Assembly: GCA_017305135.1 (NCBI GenBank)
Contig: JAFKNA010000009.1
Span: forward strand, 62,001-126,000
Length of the DNA: 64,000 bases
Direction: 5' to 3'
DNA from: Lysobacterales bacterium
GTDB taxonomy: Bacteria; Pseudomonadota; Gammaproteobacteria; Xanthomonadales; Rhodanobacteraceae
Part shown: positions 27,575 to 35,397 of the stretch, one piece after another
Layout: every line of letters starts with the position of its first letter
Numbering within the stretch: the stretch's first letter is position 1
Notes under the pieces: model-generated
Database searches by the model: none
The model's input: the letters and a program-made list of their open reading frames with translations, nothing else
Told to the model about the DNA's origin: nothing
Translations under genes and position numbers: made by a program

Positions 27575-29212
27575 ATGAGCGAACGCGACATCATGGAGTA
27601 CGACGTCGTCACCGTCGGCGCCGGGCCGGCCGGGCTCGCCTTCGCCATCCGCCTGAAGCAGGTCAGGCCCGAGCTCTCCGTGTGCGTGATCGAGAAGTCC
27701 TCGACGGTCGGCGCGCAGATCCTTTCCGGCGCGGTGATCGAGCCCGAGCCGCTCAACGAACTCCTGCCTGAGTGGGGGAAGAACCCGCCGCCGATCTGCA
27801 TCCCGGCGACGAAGGACGAGTTCTGGCTGCTACGCGACGCCGAACGCGCGACGAAATTCCCGCTGACGCCGCCGCAGATGCACAACCGCGGCAACTTCAT
27901 CGTCTCGCTCGGCGCGCTGTGCGCCTGGCTGGCGCCGCAGGCCGAAGCGCTGGGAGTCGAGATCTACCCGGGCTTCGCCGCCACCGAACCGCTGTTCGAC
28001 GAGGTCGGCGCGGTGCGCGGCGTGCGCATCGGCGACATGGGCGTGGCCAAGGACGGTTCGCACAAGGCGGGCTACACGCAAGGCATCGACATCCACGCCA
28101 GGACCACCGTGCTCGCCGAGGGCTGCCGCGGCTCGCTGTCCAAGGTGCTGATCAGCAAATACCACCTCGACGACGACTCCGACCCGCAGACCTATGGCAT
28201 CGGCATCAAGGAATTCTGGCAGTTGCCGCCCGGGCGCGCGGAGGCCGGCAAGGTGATGCACACGCTCGGCTGGCCGCTCAACAGCCGCACCTACGGCGGC
28301 AGCTTCGTCTACCACCTGGACCAGGACCGGCTCGCCATCGGCTTCGTCGCCGGGCTCGACTACGAGGATCCGCTGTTCCGGCCGTGGGAGGCGTTCCAGC
28401 AGTTCAAGCACCACGCGATGATGAAGGAACTGCTCGACGGCGGCTCCATCATCTCCGCCGGCGCGCGCGCGCTGATCGAGGGCGGCTACCAGTCGCTGCC
28501 AAACGTCGAGATGCCCGGCGCCATGCTGATCGGCGACGCCGCCGGCCTCATGAACGTGCCCAAGATCAAGGGCACCCACCAGGCCATGCGCTCGGGAATG
28601 CTGGCCGCCGAGCACCTCGCCGAACGCGGCAGCAGCGCAGGCTGGGACACGAAGCTGCGCGATTCGACGGTGATGGCCGAACTTCGCAAGGTGCGCAACA
28701 TCCGTCCCGGCTTCCACAAGGGCCTGTGGCTCGGCCTCGCCAACGCCGGCTGGGAAACCCTCACCGCCGGCCTCTCGCCATGGACGCTGAAGAACCGCGC
28801 CGACTGGGCCTCGCTGCACACGCTCGATGCCGCGATCCGCGATAGCAAGCCCGGCCCCGACGCGCCCTCGGCCGAGCAGCCGGAGTACGTCGCCCGCACG
28901 CTGCCGCCGCGCGACCGCCTCGCCGGCGTGTACTTCTCCGCCACCGAATACGACGAGGACCAGCCGGTGCACCTCAAGGTGGCCGACACCAGCATCTGCG
29001 TCGACCGCTGCACCATCGAGTACGGCAACCCCTGCCAGCGCTTCTGCCCGGCCGGCGTCTACGAGATGGTCGAAGATGAGGCGGGCCGGCGCCTGCAGAT
29101 CAACGCCGCCAACTGCGTGCACTGCAAGACCTGCGACATCAAGGACCCCTACGAGATCATCACCTGGGTCACCCCCGAAGGCGGCAGCGGGCCGAATTAC
29201 CAGAACCTGTGA
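27575..29212 (+). CDS. Electron transfer flavoprotein-ubiquinone oxidoreductase
   Basis: ETF-QO takes electrons from reduced EtfAB and gives them to ubiquinone at the inner membrane. The 545-residue product starts with an FAD-binding VVTVGAGPAGLAFAIRL motif and has the GG-reductase-like middle. The C-terminal ferredoxin domain holds the 4Fe-4S ligands (CQRFCPAGVYE, then NCVHCKTCDIKDP) and ends EGGSGPNYQNL as the family does. The start ATG has GGAG seven bases upstream; the frame extends further up only through repeat sequence. It heads a run of overlapping genes (HEPN, MNT, lplB, lplA). Its partners etfB and etfA lie at 35.4-37.1 kb. Confidence 0.96.
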   Translation: MSERDIMEYDVVTVGAGPAGLAFAIRLKQVRPELSVCVIEKSSTVGAQILSGAVIEPEPLNELLPEWGKNPPPICIPATKDEFWLLRDAERATKFPLTPPQMHNRGNFIVSLGALCAWLAPQAEALGVEIYPGFAATEPLFDEVGAVRGVRIGDMGVAKDGSHKAGYTQGIDIHARTTVLAEGCRGSLSKVLISKYHLDDDSDPQTYGIGIKEFWQLPPGRAEAGKVMHTLGWPLNSRTYGGSFVYHLDQDRLAIGFVAGLDYEDPLFRPWEAFQQFKHHAMMKELLDGGSIISAGARALIEGGYQSLPNVEMPGAMLIGDAAGLMNVPKIKGTHQAMRSGMLAAEHLAERGSSAGWDTKLRDSTVMAELRKVRNIRPGFHKGLWLGLANAGWETLTAGLSPWTLKNRADWASLHTLDAAIRDSKPGPDAPSAEQPEYVARTLPPRDRLAGVYFSATEYDEDQPVHLKVADTSICVDRCTIEYGNPCQRFCPAGVYEMVEDEAGRRLQINAANCVHCKTCDIKDPYEIITWVTPEGGSGPNYQNL

Positions 29213-29223
29213 TTGCCAGCGCC

Positions 29224-29646
29224 ATGGCCACGCCCCTCGATTTCAGCGCGTTGCGGAACGCCTTGGTCTCGCTCGACCAGAGCCTCGCGATCCTCGACGA
29301 TCGCGCCTGGTTCGACAGCCAGTCCGAGGCGGTGCGGCGGACCCTTGAGGCCGGTGCGATCCAGAACGTCGAATTCGTCTACGAACTCGCCATCAAGCTG
29401 TTGCGCCGGCAACTCGAACGCGAAGCATCGAGCCCTGCGGATGTCGACCAGGCAAGCTTTCGCGACCTCTTGCGCAGCGCCGGAGAAAAAGGCCTGGTCG
29501 CCGACGTCGAGCGCTGGTGCCACATGCGCAACCTGACGGCACACACCTACGACCGGACCAAGGCCGCGCAGGTGCTCGCCGATGCAGCCTTGTTCGCCCA
29601 CGATGCGCGCGCGCTGCTTGCCGCACTGGAATCGCGCGATGGCTGA
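29224..29646 (+). CDS. HI0074-like HEPN protein, partner of a minimal nucleotidyltransferase
   Basis: A 140-residue all-helical protein of the nucleotidyltransferase substrate-binding (HI0074) group within the HEPN superfamily. The key motif is HMRNLTAHTYD near residue 101: Arg-x4-His-x-Tyr, the same spacing as the RNase active site of HepT toxins and the tyrosine that MntA AMPylates. Known relatives with this pairing are HI0073/HI0074 (function unclear) and MntA/HepT (toxin-antitoxin). The ATG at 29224 is my choice; a GTG at 29209 overlaps the ETF-QO stop as GTGA and is also possible. Its stop overlaps the next gene by eight bases. Whether it is toxic is not shown by sequence alone. Confidence 0.85.
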   Translation: MATPLDFSALRNALVSLDQSLAILDDRAWFDSQSEAVRRTLEAGAIQNVEFVYELAIKLLRRQLEREASSPADVDQASFRDLLRSAGEKGLVADVERWCHMRNLTAHTYDRTKAAQVLADAALFAHDARALLAALESRDG

Positions 29647-29971
29647 GCGCGCCCTCGACATCGAACCGCGCCACCTTGCCATTGTTCGCGATATCCTCGC
29701 GCGGCATGCGGCCGGATGGGTCGTGTGGGTGTTCGGCTCGCGCGCCCGCGGCGGCGCCAAGGCGTACTCGGACCTCGACCTCGCCATCGACGCCGGCCGC
29801 CCGTTGACACTCGCCGAGGGCGCTGCGCTGGCGGACGCGTTCGAGGAACCGGATTTGCCGTGGCGGGTCGACGTGGTCGATTGGGCGAGCATCGATGACG
29901 CGTTTCGCCGCCTGATCGAAGGTGGACGTGTGGAACTCCTGCCCGGCAACGAGGGAGCGACAGTGTCATGA
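29639..29971 (+). CDS. Minimal nucleotidyltransferase (MNT, HI0073/MntA-like)
   Basis: A 110-residue nucleotidyltransferase of the pol-beta superfamily. The catalytic GSx10DxD motif is intact: FGSRARGGAKAYSDLDLAID, with a third acidic residue in WRVDVVDW. MNT proteins pair with HEPN partners; MntA transfers AMP units to a tyrosine of HepT and silences it. The gene overlaps the HEPN gene by eight bases and the lplB start by four (ATGA). In many HEPN/MNT cassettes the two genes are isolated; here they lie inside a metabolic operon. Confidence 0.88.
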   Translation: MAERALDIEPRHLAIVRDILARHAAGWVVWVFGSRARGGAKAYSDLDLAIDAGRPLTLAEGAALADAFEEPDLPWRVDVVDWASIDDAFRRLIEGGRVELLPGNEGATVS

Positions 29972-30261
29972 ACCACGGCGAATACAAGATGCCCGGCGGC
30001 AAGCTGATCGTGGCCGATCTCACGCTGCGCGAGGGGCGCATCGCGGGCGCTCAGATCAGCGGCGACTTCTTCCTCGAACCCGATGCCGCTCTGGCGATGA
30101 TCGATCGCGCGCTGGTTGGGCTGGCGGCGGACGCAGGCGAGGACGAAGTGGCGCGGCGGGTGCGCGACGCGCTCGATCCCGAGGTGGCGATGTACGGCAT
30201 CTCGCCCGAGGCGATCGCGGTGGCGGTGCGCCGGGCGCTGGACGCGGGGGACGCGGCATGA
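29968..30261 (+). CDS. lplB: Separate C-terminal subunit of lipoate-protein ligase (LplB type)
   Basis: A 97-residue protein matching the accessory C-terminal domain of lipoate-protein ligase: it begins with the EYKMPGGKLIVADLTLREGR beta-strands and ends in helices. In single-chain LplA this domain is fused and needed to activate lipoate; in Thermoplasma and some sulfur bacteria it is a separate LplB. The start overlaps the MNT stop and its own stop overlaps the lplA start, each by four bases, so the subunits should be made together. The name is given by domain and position, not by a search. Confidence 0.82.
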   Translation: MNHGEYKMPGGKLIVADLTLREGRIAGAQISGDFFLEPDAALAMIDRALVGLAADAGEDEVARRVRDALDPEVAMYGISPEAIAVAVRRALDAGDAA

Positions 30262-31034
30262 GCCGCAGCAGTTGGCGCGATCATGCCTGGCAGCTCATCC
30301 GCACCGTGCCGCAGGCTCCGGCGCTGCACATGGCGCTGGACGAGGTGCTGGTCGAGGAAGTCGCGGCGGGGCGGCGCGCGCCGACGCTGCGCATCTGGGA
30401 ATGGGCGGGACCGGCGGTGGTGATCGGCCGCTTCCAATCGCTGCGCAACGAGGTGGACAGCGAACGCGCGATCGCGCACGGCATCGAGGTGGTGCGCCGC
30501 ATCAGCGGCGGCGGCGCGATGTTCATCGAACCCGGCAATACCATCACCTATTCGATCTGTGCGCCGCTGTCGATGGTGGAAGGACTCTCCTTCCAGGAGG
30601 CCTACGCCTACATGGACGAGTGGGTGCTGGCGGCGCTGCGCGAGGTCGGCATCGAGGCCTGGTACCAGCCGCTCAACGACATCGTCTCGGCAGAAGGCAA
30701 GATCGCCGGTGCGGCGCAGGCGCGGCGCGGCCGGGCAGTGCTGCACCACGTCACCATGGCCTACGACATCGATGCGGCGAAGATGCTGGACGTGCTGCGC
30801 ATCGGCCGCGAGAAGCTGTCCGACAAGGGCACGCAGAGCGCGGCCAAGCGCGTCGATCCGCTGCGCAGCCAGACCGGCCTGACGCGCGAGGCGATCATCG
30901 CCTGCATGATCGACACCTTCCGGCAGCGCCACGGCCTCAAGCCCGACGAGCTCCGCGACGGCGAACTCGCCCGCGCCGAGGCGCTGGCGGCGACCAAGTT
31001 CTCCAGCCGGGCCTGGACCGGCGACGTGGCCTGA
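30258..31034 (+). CDS. lplA: Lipoate-protein ligase catalytic subunit (LplA type, split form)
   Basis: A 258-residue BPL/LplA-fold ligase that attaches lipoate to E2 or GcvH lysines through lipoyl-AMP. Signatures are WEWAGPAVVIGRFQSLRNEV, the RRISGGGAMFIEPGNTITYS loop that binds lipoyl-AMP, and NDIVSAEGKIAGAAQARRGR with the conserved lysine of the K-I-A-G motif. It lacks the C-terminal accessory domain, which is provided by the preceding gene. Lipoate scavenging is the usual role. After it, at 31090-31125, is a strong hairpin between convergent genes. Confidence 0.9.
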   Translation: MSRSSWRDHAWQLIRTVPQAPALHMALDEVLVEEVAAGRRAPTLRIWEWAGPAVVIGRFQSLRNEVDSERAIAHGIEVVRRISGGGAMFIEPGNTITYSICAPLSMVEGLSFQEAYAYMDEWVLAALREVGIEAWYQPLNDIVSAEGKIAGAAQARRGRAVLHHVTMAYDIDAAKMLDVLRIGREKLSDKGTQSAAKRVDPLRSQTGLTREAIIACMIDTFRQRHGLKPDELRDGELARAEALAATKFSSRAWTGDVA

Positions 31035-31050
31035 ACGCGTCGCAATCGCT

Positions 31051-31077
31051 GGTCGCGCACGGGGTGCGTTCCTGCGC
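31051..31077. repeat. GGTCGCGCACAGGGTGCGCTCC-type short repeat, copy 3
   Basis: GGTCGCGCACGGGGTGCGTT then CCTGCGC, 17 bases after the lplA stop. Related to the copies at 22013, 27478 and 41576. Confidence 0.65.
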
Positions 31078-31089
31078 CCGGGAGTCTTC

Positions 31090-31125
31090 CATGCGGGGCG
31101 GGCCGCGCTGCAGCGGGCCCGCATG
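31090..31125. terminator. Hairpin between convergent lplA and Ig-repeat genes
   Basis: CATGCGGG (31090-31097) pairs with CCCGCATG (31118-31125), and the inner loop can pair further (CCGC with GCGG). There is no T-run, so intrinsic termination is uncertain, but the position six bases from the end of the convergent gene fits an mRNA 3-prime end structure for both. Confidence 0.4.
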
Positions 31126-31130
31126 CCGGA

Positions 31131-34097
31131 TCAGGGCGGGTACACGACCACGCTGACTGATGCGGTCGCAGTGCCGCCGCGGCCATCGTCGATCGTGTAG
31201 GTGAACATGTATTCACCGTAGTCGGCGGGAATGAAGCGCACCTGGTTGCCTTCGATCAGCACGCTGCCGGCGTCAGGCTGGGTCAGCGCGACGATCTGCA
31301 GTGGATCGCCATCCGGGTCGTTGTCGTTGGCCAGCACGTCCAGCAGTTCGCCGTTCGGGTTGAGTGGAATCATGAATTCATCATCGGCCGCAAGGGGCGG
31401 CCGGTTGGCCGGCAGCACGGTCACCATGGCGCTGGCCTCCCCGCCGCGGCCGTCGCTGATCGTGTAGGCGAAGCTGTCGCCCATCGACGGCAGGCCGGCG
31501 GCCCCGGAATAGGCCAGCGTGCCGTTGGCAAGGATCGCCACGTTGCCGTAGAGGGGCGTGGTCACCGAAATGACCGCCAACGGATCGTCATCGGGATCGC
31601 TGTCATTGGCCAGCACCGGGATGATCAGGAGACTGCCGTCAGCCGGCACGGTCGCGATATCGTCCACCGCCACCGGTGGGCGGTTGGGTGGCGGCAGCAG
31701 GCTTACCTGCACGGTGGCGCTGGCGCTGCCGCCGCGGCCGTCCTCGATGGTGTAGGTGAACTGGTCGCTGCCGCTCGCGGCGGGATCGGTCCAGGTGTAG
31801 CGCACGCGCCCGTCCGGCTGGATGGCGGCGCTGCCGTACTGGCCCTGGCTTACCGCGACGACGCTGAGCGGATCGCCGTCCGGGTCGCTGTCGTTGGCCA
31901 GCACGTCGACGTCGACGCTGCTGCCGGCAGCAACGCTGGCGCTGTCGTCCATAGCCACCGGCGAGCGGTTGGGTGGCGGCAGCAGGCTCACCTGCACGGT
32001 CGCACTGGCGCTGCCGCCGCGGCCGTCCTCGATGGTGTAGGTGAACTGATCGCTGCCGCTCGCGGCGGGATCGGTCCAGATGTAGCGCACGCGCCCGTCC
32101 GGCTGGATGGCGGCACTGCCGTACTGGCCCTGGCTTACCGTGACGACGCTGAGCGGATCACCGTCCGGATCACTGTCGTTGGCCAGCACGTCGACGTCAA
32201 TGCTGCCGCCCACGGCGGCGACGCTGGCGCTGTCGTCCATCGCCACCGGCGGGCGGTTCGGCGCGGGCGTGACGGTAATGCTGACGCGCGCGCTGGCGCT
32301 GCCGCCGCGGCCATCCTCGATGGTGTAGCCGAAGGTGTCGCTGCCATCGAAGCCGGCCGCCGGCGTGTAGCTGACGCGGCCATCGCCGCCGAGTGCCGCG
32401 GTGCCATGCGCCGGCTGGGTGAGGCTGGACACGGCAATGGGATCACCGTCCGGGTCGGAGTCGTTGGCGAGTACGTCGACGACCACGGGTATCCCGGCCG
32501 GGGTCATCGCGCTGTCGTCGCGGGCGACCGGCGGGCGGTTCGGCGCGGGTGTGACGGTGATGCTGACACGTGCGCTGGCGCTGCCGCCGCGGCCATCCTC
32601 GATGGTGTAGCCGAAGCCGTCGCTGCCGTCAAAGCCGGCCGCCGGCGTGTAGGTGATGTGGCCATCGCCGCCGAGCGTCGCGGTGCCGTTGGCCGGCTGG
32701 GCCAGGCTGGCGACGGTGATCGGATCGCCGTCCGGATCGGCGTCGTTGGCGAGCACGTCGATGCCGACCGGCACGCCGGCCCGGGTGCTGGCGGTATCGT
32801 CCCGCGCCAGCGGCGGGCGGTTGGCCTGCGCGGTGACGGTGACCGTCACGCTGGCGCTGGCGGTGCCGCCGCGGCCGTCGCCGATGGTGTAGGGAAAGGT
32901 GTCGCTGCCGGTGAAATCCGCGGCCGGCGTGTAGGCGACGTGGTTGCCGGCCAGGGTGGTGGCTCCATGCGCGGCGGGGCCGACCGCGGTCAGGCTGAGC
33001 GGATCGCCGTCGCCGTCGCTGTCGTTGGCGAGCACGTCGATCAGGAGCGTGCCGGCGCCGGCGGCCACGCTGGCGCTGTCGTCGACCGCGATGGGGTTGA
33101 GGTTGGTGTAGTGCCTGGGGCCCACTTCCGTCTCGCTCGTGCGCGTGGTGCGGCGCGTGTAGGTCTGCACGGTGCGCGGGTGCGCGCTCGGCGGGTTCAC
33201 CATCGCCCGCGAGATCCACGCCGGCGAGGCGAGTTCCGAGGTCGGCACGAACACCCGCCCGCCGAATTCGTAGCGCAGGAACAGCGAGGTGCGTGTGTCC
33301 GACGAGGTGCCGAGCAGCGGGTCGGTGGAAGATTCGTCGTGCTCGACCAGGCCGGAGAGGCTCCAGCCGCGAGTGCCGAGGTACTTGTCCACGCCCACCG
33401 AGGTCGTCAGCACGTGGGCGCCGCCGCTGCCGCGCTGGTAGTCCATGCCGGCGTGGACGCGCGCGGCGAGCAGGTCGGAGAAATGCCCGGCGCGCACGCC
33501 GATGCCGTGGTCGTAGGCGCGGCTGGCGAAACCCTCGATGGTGGTGACGGTCTCGACCTGGGTATAGCTGCCGACCTCGTCGCTGCCGTGCAGCACGGTT
33601 TCCGCGGCGATGCTGCGCGCGCCGCCATTGCGGCTGCCGCTGGCGGCGGCAGACAGGTAGGCGTCGATGAAATAGTCTGGCCGCTCGATGCCGAAACCGA
33701 ACGTCGCCTTGCGATCCTTGAAGGCGTTCTGGTCGACGGCGACCATGGTGCGCGCTACCGTCACCTTGTCCGGGTGTTCGCTCGCCTGGCTCAGCGTCAT
33801 GCCGCCCCACAGCCAGTTGTAGCCCATCTGCACGCCGCCGGCGCCACCGTCGCCCCACCAGAGCTGGCCGATGTACGCGTGCTCGCCGGTGTTGTCGAAC
33901 ACGCCCATCGCCTCGCCGGTGCTGTTGCCCTCGTCGTCGATGCCGATGGAGACGCGGCCGCTGCCGCCGACGTAGCTGAGCGGGATCGCGTGGGCGACCG
34001 AGGCGCCTTCTCCCGGCTGCGGCTGGCCCGGCATCTGCGCCTGCGCGGTGGCGAGCGTCAGCAGGCAGCACGCCACCGACAGGAGGATCCGCTTCAT
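31131..34097 (-). CDS. Large secreted protein: possible outer-membrane barrel plus seven Ig-like repeats
   Basis: A 988-residue protein with a signal peptide (KRILLSVACCLLTLATAQAQ). Residues 25 to about 325 are Gly- and aromatic-rich alternating strands (VSIGIDDEGNSTG, YIGQLWWGDGG, SLFLRYEFGGRVFV) that look like an outer-membrane beta-barrel. From about 365 to the end are seven repeats of about 85-95 residues of the bacterial Ig/cadherin-like (Big_17) type, each with NRPPVAxDD, DVLANDSDPDGDP (calcium-binding style) and YTIEDGRGGSASA. Barrel first, Ig passenger last is the layout of inverse autotransporters (intimin type), but I do not see a LysM or the helix linker. The start ATG has a strong GGGGAAGG site. 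Adhesion is an inference. Confidence 0.75.
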   Translation of the reverse strand: MKRILLSVACCLLTLATAQAQMPGQPQPGEGASVAHAIPLSYVGGSGRVSIGIDDEGNSTGEAMGVFDNTGEHAYIGQLWWGDGGAGGVQMGYNWLWGGMTLSQASEHPDKVTVARTMVAVDQNAFKDRKATFGFGIERPDYFIDAYLSAAASGSRNGGARSIAAETVLHGSDEVGSYTQVETVTTIEGFASRAYDHGIGVRAGHFSDLLAARVHAGMDYQRGSGGAHVLTTSVGVDKYLGTRGWSLSGLVEHDESSTDPLLGTSSDTRTSLFLRYEFGGRVFVPTSELASPAWISRAMVNPPSAHPRTVQTYTRRTTRTSETEVGPRHYTNLNPIAVDDSASVAAGAGTLLIDVLANDSDGDGDPLSLTAVGPAAHGATTLAGNHVAYTPAADFTGSDTFPYTIGDGRGGTASASVTVTVTAQANRPPLARDDTASTRAGVPVGIDVLANDADPDGDPITVASLAQPANGTATLGGDGHITYTPAAGFDGSDGFGYTIEDGRGGSASARVSITVTPAPNRPPVARDDSAMTPAGIPVVVDVLANDSDPDGDPIAVSSLTQPAHGTAALGGDGRVSYTPAAGFDGSDTFGYTIEDGRGGSASARVSITVTPAPNRPPVAMDDSASVAAVGGSIDVDVLANDSDPDGDPLSVVTVSQGQYGSAAIQPDGRVRYIWTDPAASGSDQFTYTIEDGRGGSASATVQVSLLPPPNRSPVAMDDSASVAAGSSVDVDVLANDSDPDGDPLSVVAVSQGQYGSAAIQPDGRVRYTWTDPAASGSDQFTYTIEDGRGGSASATVQVSLLPPPNRPPVAVDDIATVPADGSLLIIPVLANDSDPDDDPLAVISVTTPLYGNVAILANGTLAYSGAAGLPSMGDSFAYTISDGRGGEASAMVTVLPANRPPLAADDEFMIPLNPNGELLDVLANDNDPDGDPLQIVALTQPDAGSVLIEGNQVRFIPADYGEYMFTYTIDDGRGGTATASVSVVVYPP
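31691..32260 (-). repeat. Two nearly identical 285-base Ig-repeat units
   Basis: Within the Ig-repeat gene, two neighbouring units are almost the same at DNA level with a period of 285 bases (95 codons), for example the shared GTACTGGCCCTGGCTTACCG segment. The other units differ more. This points to a recent in-frame duplication; unit number may vary among strains. Confidence 0.85.
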
Positions 34098-34285
34098 CGC
34101 CTTCCCCTTTGCGTGCGCCGCCGGCGCAGACGAAACCCCGTCGGCCAGCCGTTCGCCGCCAGCCGAATCGCGTGCAATGCCCCTCTCGCGGGCGATGTAT
34201 CTGGATGCCGCCGGGTTTGTCAAGCGCCGGTCCTTGATCGGGATGCGGCGCGGCCGCACGATCGACGTTTTGCCGGCGAACCCCG

Positions 34286-35197
34286 ATGAAACGCATCGCC
34301 CTCGTGACCACCCGCGCCGCACGCGCGCTCGACGACGACTTCGGCCCGCTCGCCGACGCCCTTTCCGCGGCCGGTGCCGAGGCCAGTGCGGTCGACTGGG
34401 GCGATCCCGGCGCCGATTGGCACGCGTTCGATGCCGCGGTGCTCCGCGCGACCTGGGATTACACCGAACGCCTGGCGGAATTCCTCGGCTGGGCGGAGCG
34501 CGCGAGTGCCGCCACGCGGCTCCTGAACCCCTTGCCGCTGGTGCGCTGGAACACCGACAAGCACTACCTGGCCGAACTGGCCGGCGCCGGCGTGCCCTGC
34601 GTACCGGGTCGCTTCGTCGAACCGGGCATGGACGCCGCCGCCGCGCTGGCCGGATTCCTCGAAGGCGAAGGCGCCGACGCTGTCGAGTTCGTGGTCAAGC
34701 CCGCAATCGGCGCGGGCTCCCGGGACGCCCGACGCCATGCACGCGGGCAGGTGGCGCAGGCCATCACGCACATCGGCCGGCTGCTCGGCGAACGACGCAG
34801 CGTGCTGCTGCAGCCCTACCTCGCCAGCGTCGACACGCAGGGCGAAACCGCCATGATGTTCTTCGACGGCGCGTTCAGCCACGCGATCCGCAAGGGTGCG
34901 CTGCTGCGGCCGGGCGAAGCCTCGACCGAAGCGCTGTTCGCGGCCGAGGACATCGCGCCGCGCCCGCCCACGCCCATGGAACACGCGCTCGCCCGCCGTG
35001 CGCTGGCGGCGCTGCCGGCGCACCTGCTGGAACAGGGCGCGCCGCTCTATGCGCGCGTCGACCTGATCCAGGCTGCCGACGGCATGCCCCGGCTGCTGGA
35101 GCTCGAGCTCACCGAACCCTCGCTGTTCTTCGCCCATGGCGCCGGCTCGGCGGACCGCTGCGCCGCCGCGCTGCTGCGGCGACTGGTCAAGGAGTGA
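34286..35197 (+). CDS. ATP-grasp domain protein
   Basis: A 303-residue ATP-grasp enzyme, a group that joins a carboxylate to an amine or thiol via an acyl phosphate. The N-terminal part is KRIALVTTRAARALDDD with VLRATWDYTERLAEFLGWAE. The ATP-grasp core has LVRWNTDKHYLAELAGAGVP, EFVVKPAIGAGSRDARRH (nucleotide lysine and glycine loop), VLLQPYLASVDTQGETAMMF and ARVDLIQAADGMPRLLELEL with the metal acidic residues. It resembles the widespread DcsG/RimK-like proteins of unknown substrate. It diverges from the Ig-repeat gene and is followed after 200 bases by etfB; no biosynthetic cluster is near. Confidence 0.85.
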   Translation: MKRIALVTTRAARALDDDFGPLADALSAAGAEASAVDWGDPGADWHAFDAAVLRATWDYTERLAEFLGWAERASAATRLLNPLPLVRWNTDKHYLAELAGAGVPCVPGRFVEPGMDAAAALAGFLEGEGADAVEFVVKPAIGAGSRDARRHARGQVAQAITHIGRLLGERRSVLLQPYLASVDTQGETAMMFFDGAFSHAIRKGALLRPGEASTEALFAAEDIAPRPPTPMEHALARRALAALPAHLLEQGAPLYARVDLIQAADGMPRLLELELTEPSLFFAHGAGSADRCAAALLRRLVKE

Positions 35198-35251
35198 CCA
35201 CGCTACTTGACAGCCACGTGCCGCATGGCCGCGCCGGACCCTCCACGGATC

Positions 35252-35283
35252 TTGTCCACAGCGCTCTCCACAGCGGCTGTGGA
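35252..35283. promoter_or_regulatory. Cluster of DnaA-box-like words and a palindrome before etfB
   Basis: TTGTCCACA (35252-35260) differs by one base from the DnaA box TTATCCACA. Eight bases on, TCCACAG-CGG-CTGTGGA (35267-35283) is a perfect 7-bp inverted repeat whose right arm, read on the minus strand, gives TTTTCCACA. It could be a DnaA-binding site, another operator or a structural element after the ATP-grasp gene. Confidence 0.35.
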
Positions 35284-35331
35284 AAACCCGTCCCGACGAC
35301 CACCCTGCCGGCGGCCGCGATCCGTTTCCGC

Positions 35332-35337
35332 TAAAAT
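35332..35337 (+). promoter_or_regulatory. Candidate -10 box of etfBA
   Basis: TAAAAT within CCGCTAAAATCCCGCC, 60 bases before the etfB ATG. The -35 region is GC-rich and not convincing. Confidence 0.4.
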
Positions 35338-35397
35338 CCCGCCTCTTTGCCCCGCCCGGTGCGGCGCGGCGGCTCCCGTCACGAGGATCAGCACCCG

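Noticed and set aside
31131-33100. CRISPR or DNA-level satellite array
   Set aside because: The periodicity is that of protein Ig repeats of 85-95 codons within one open frame, without short identical repeats and unique spacers.
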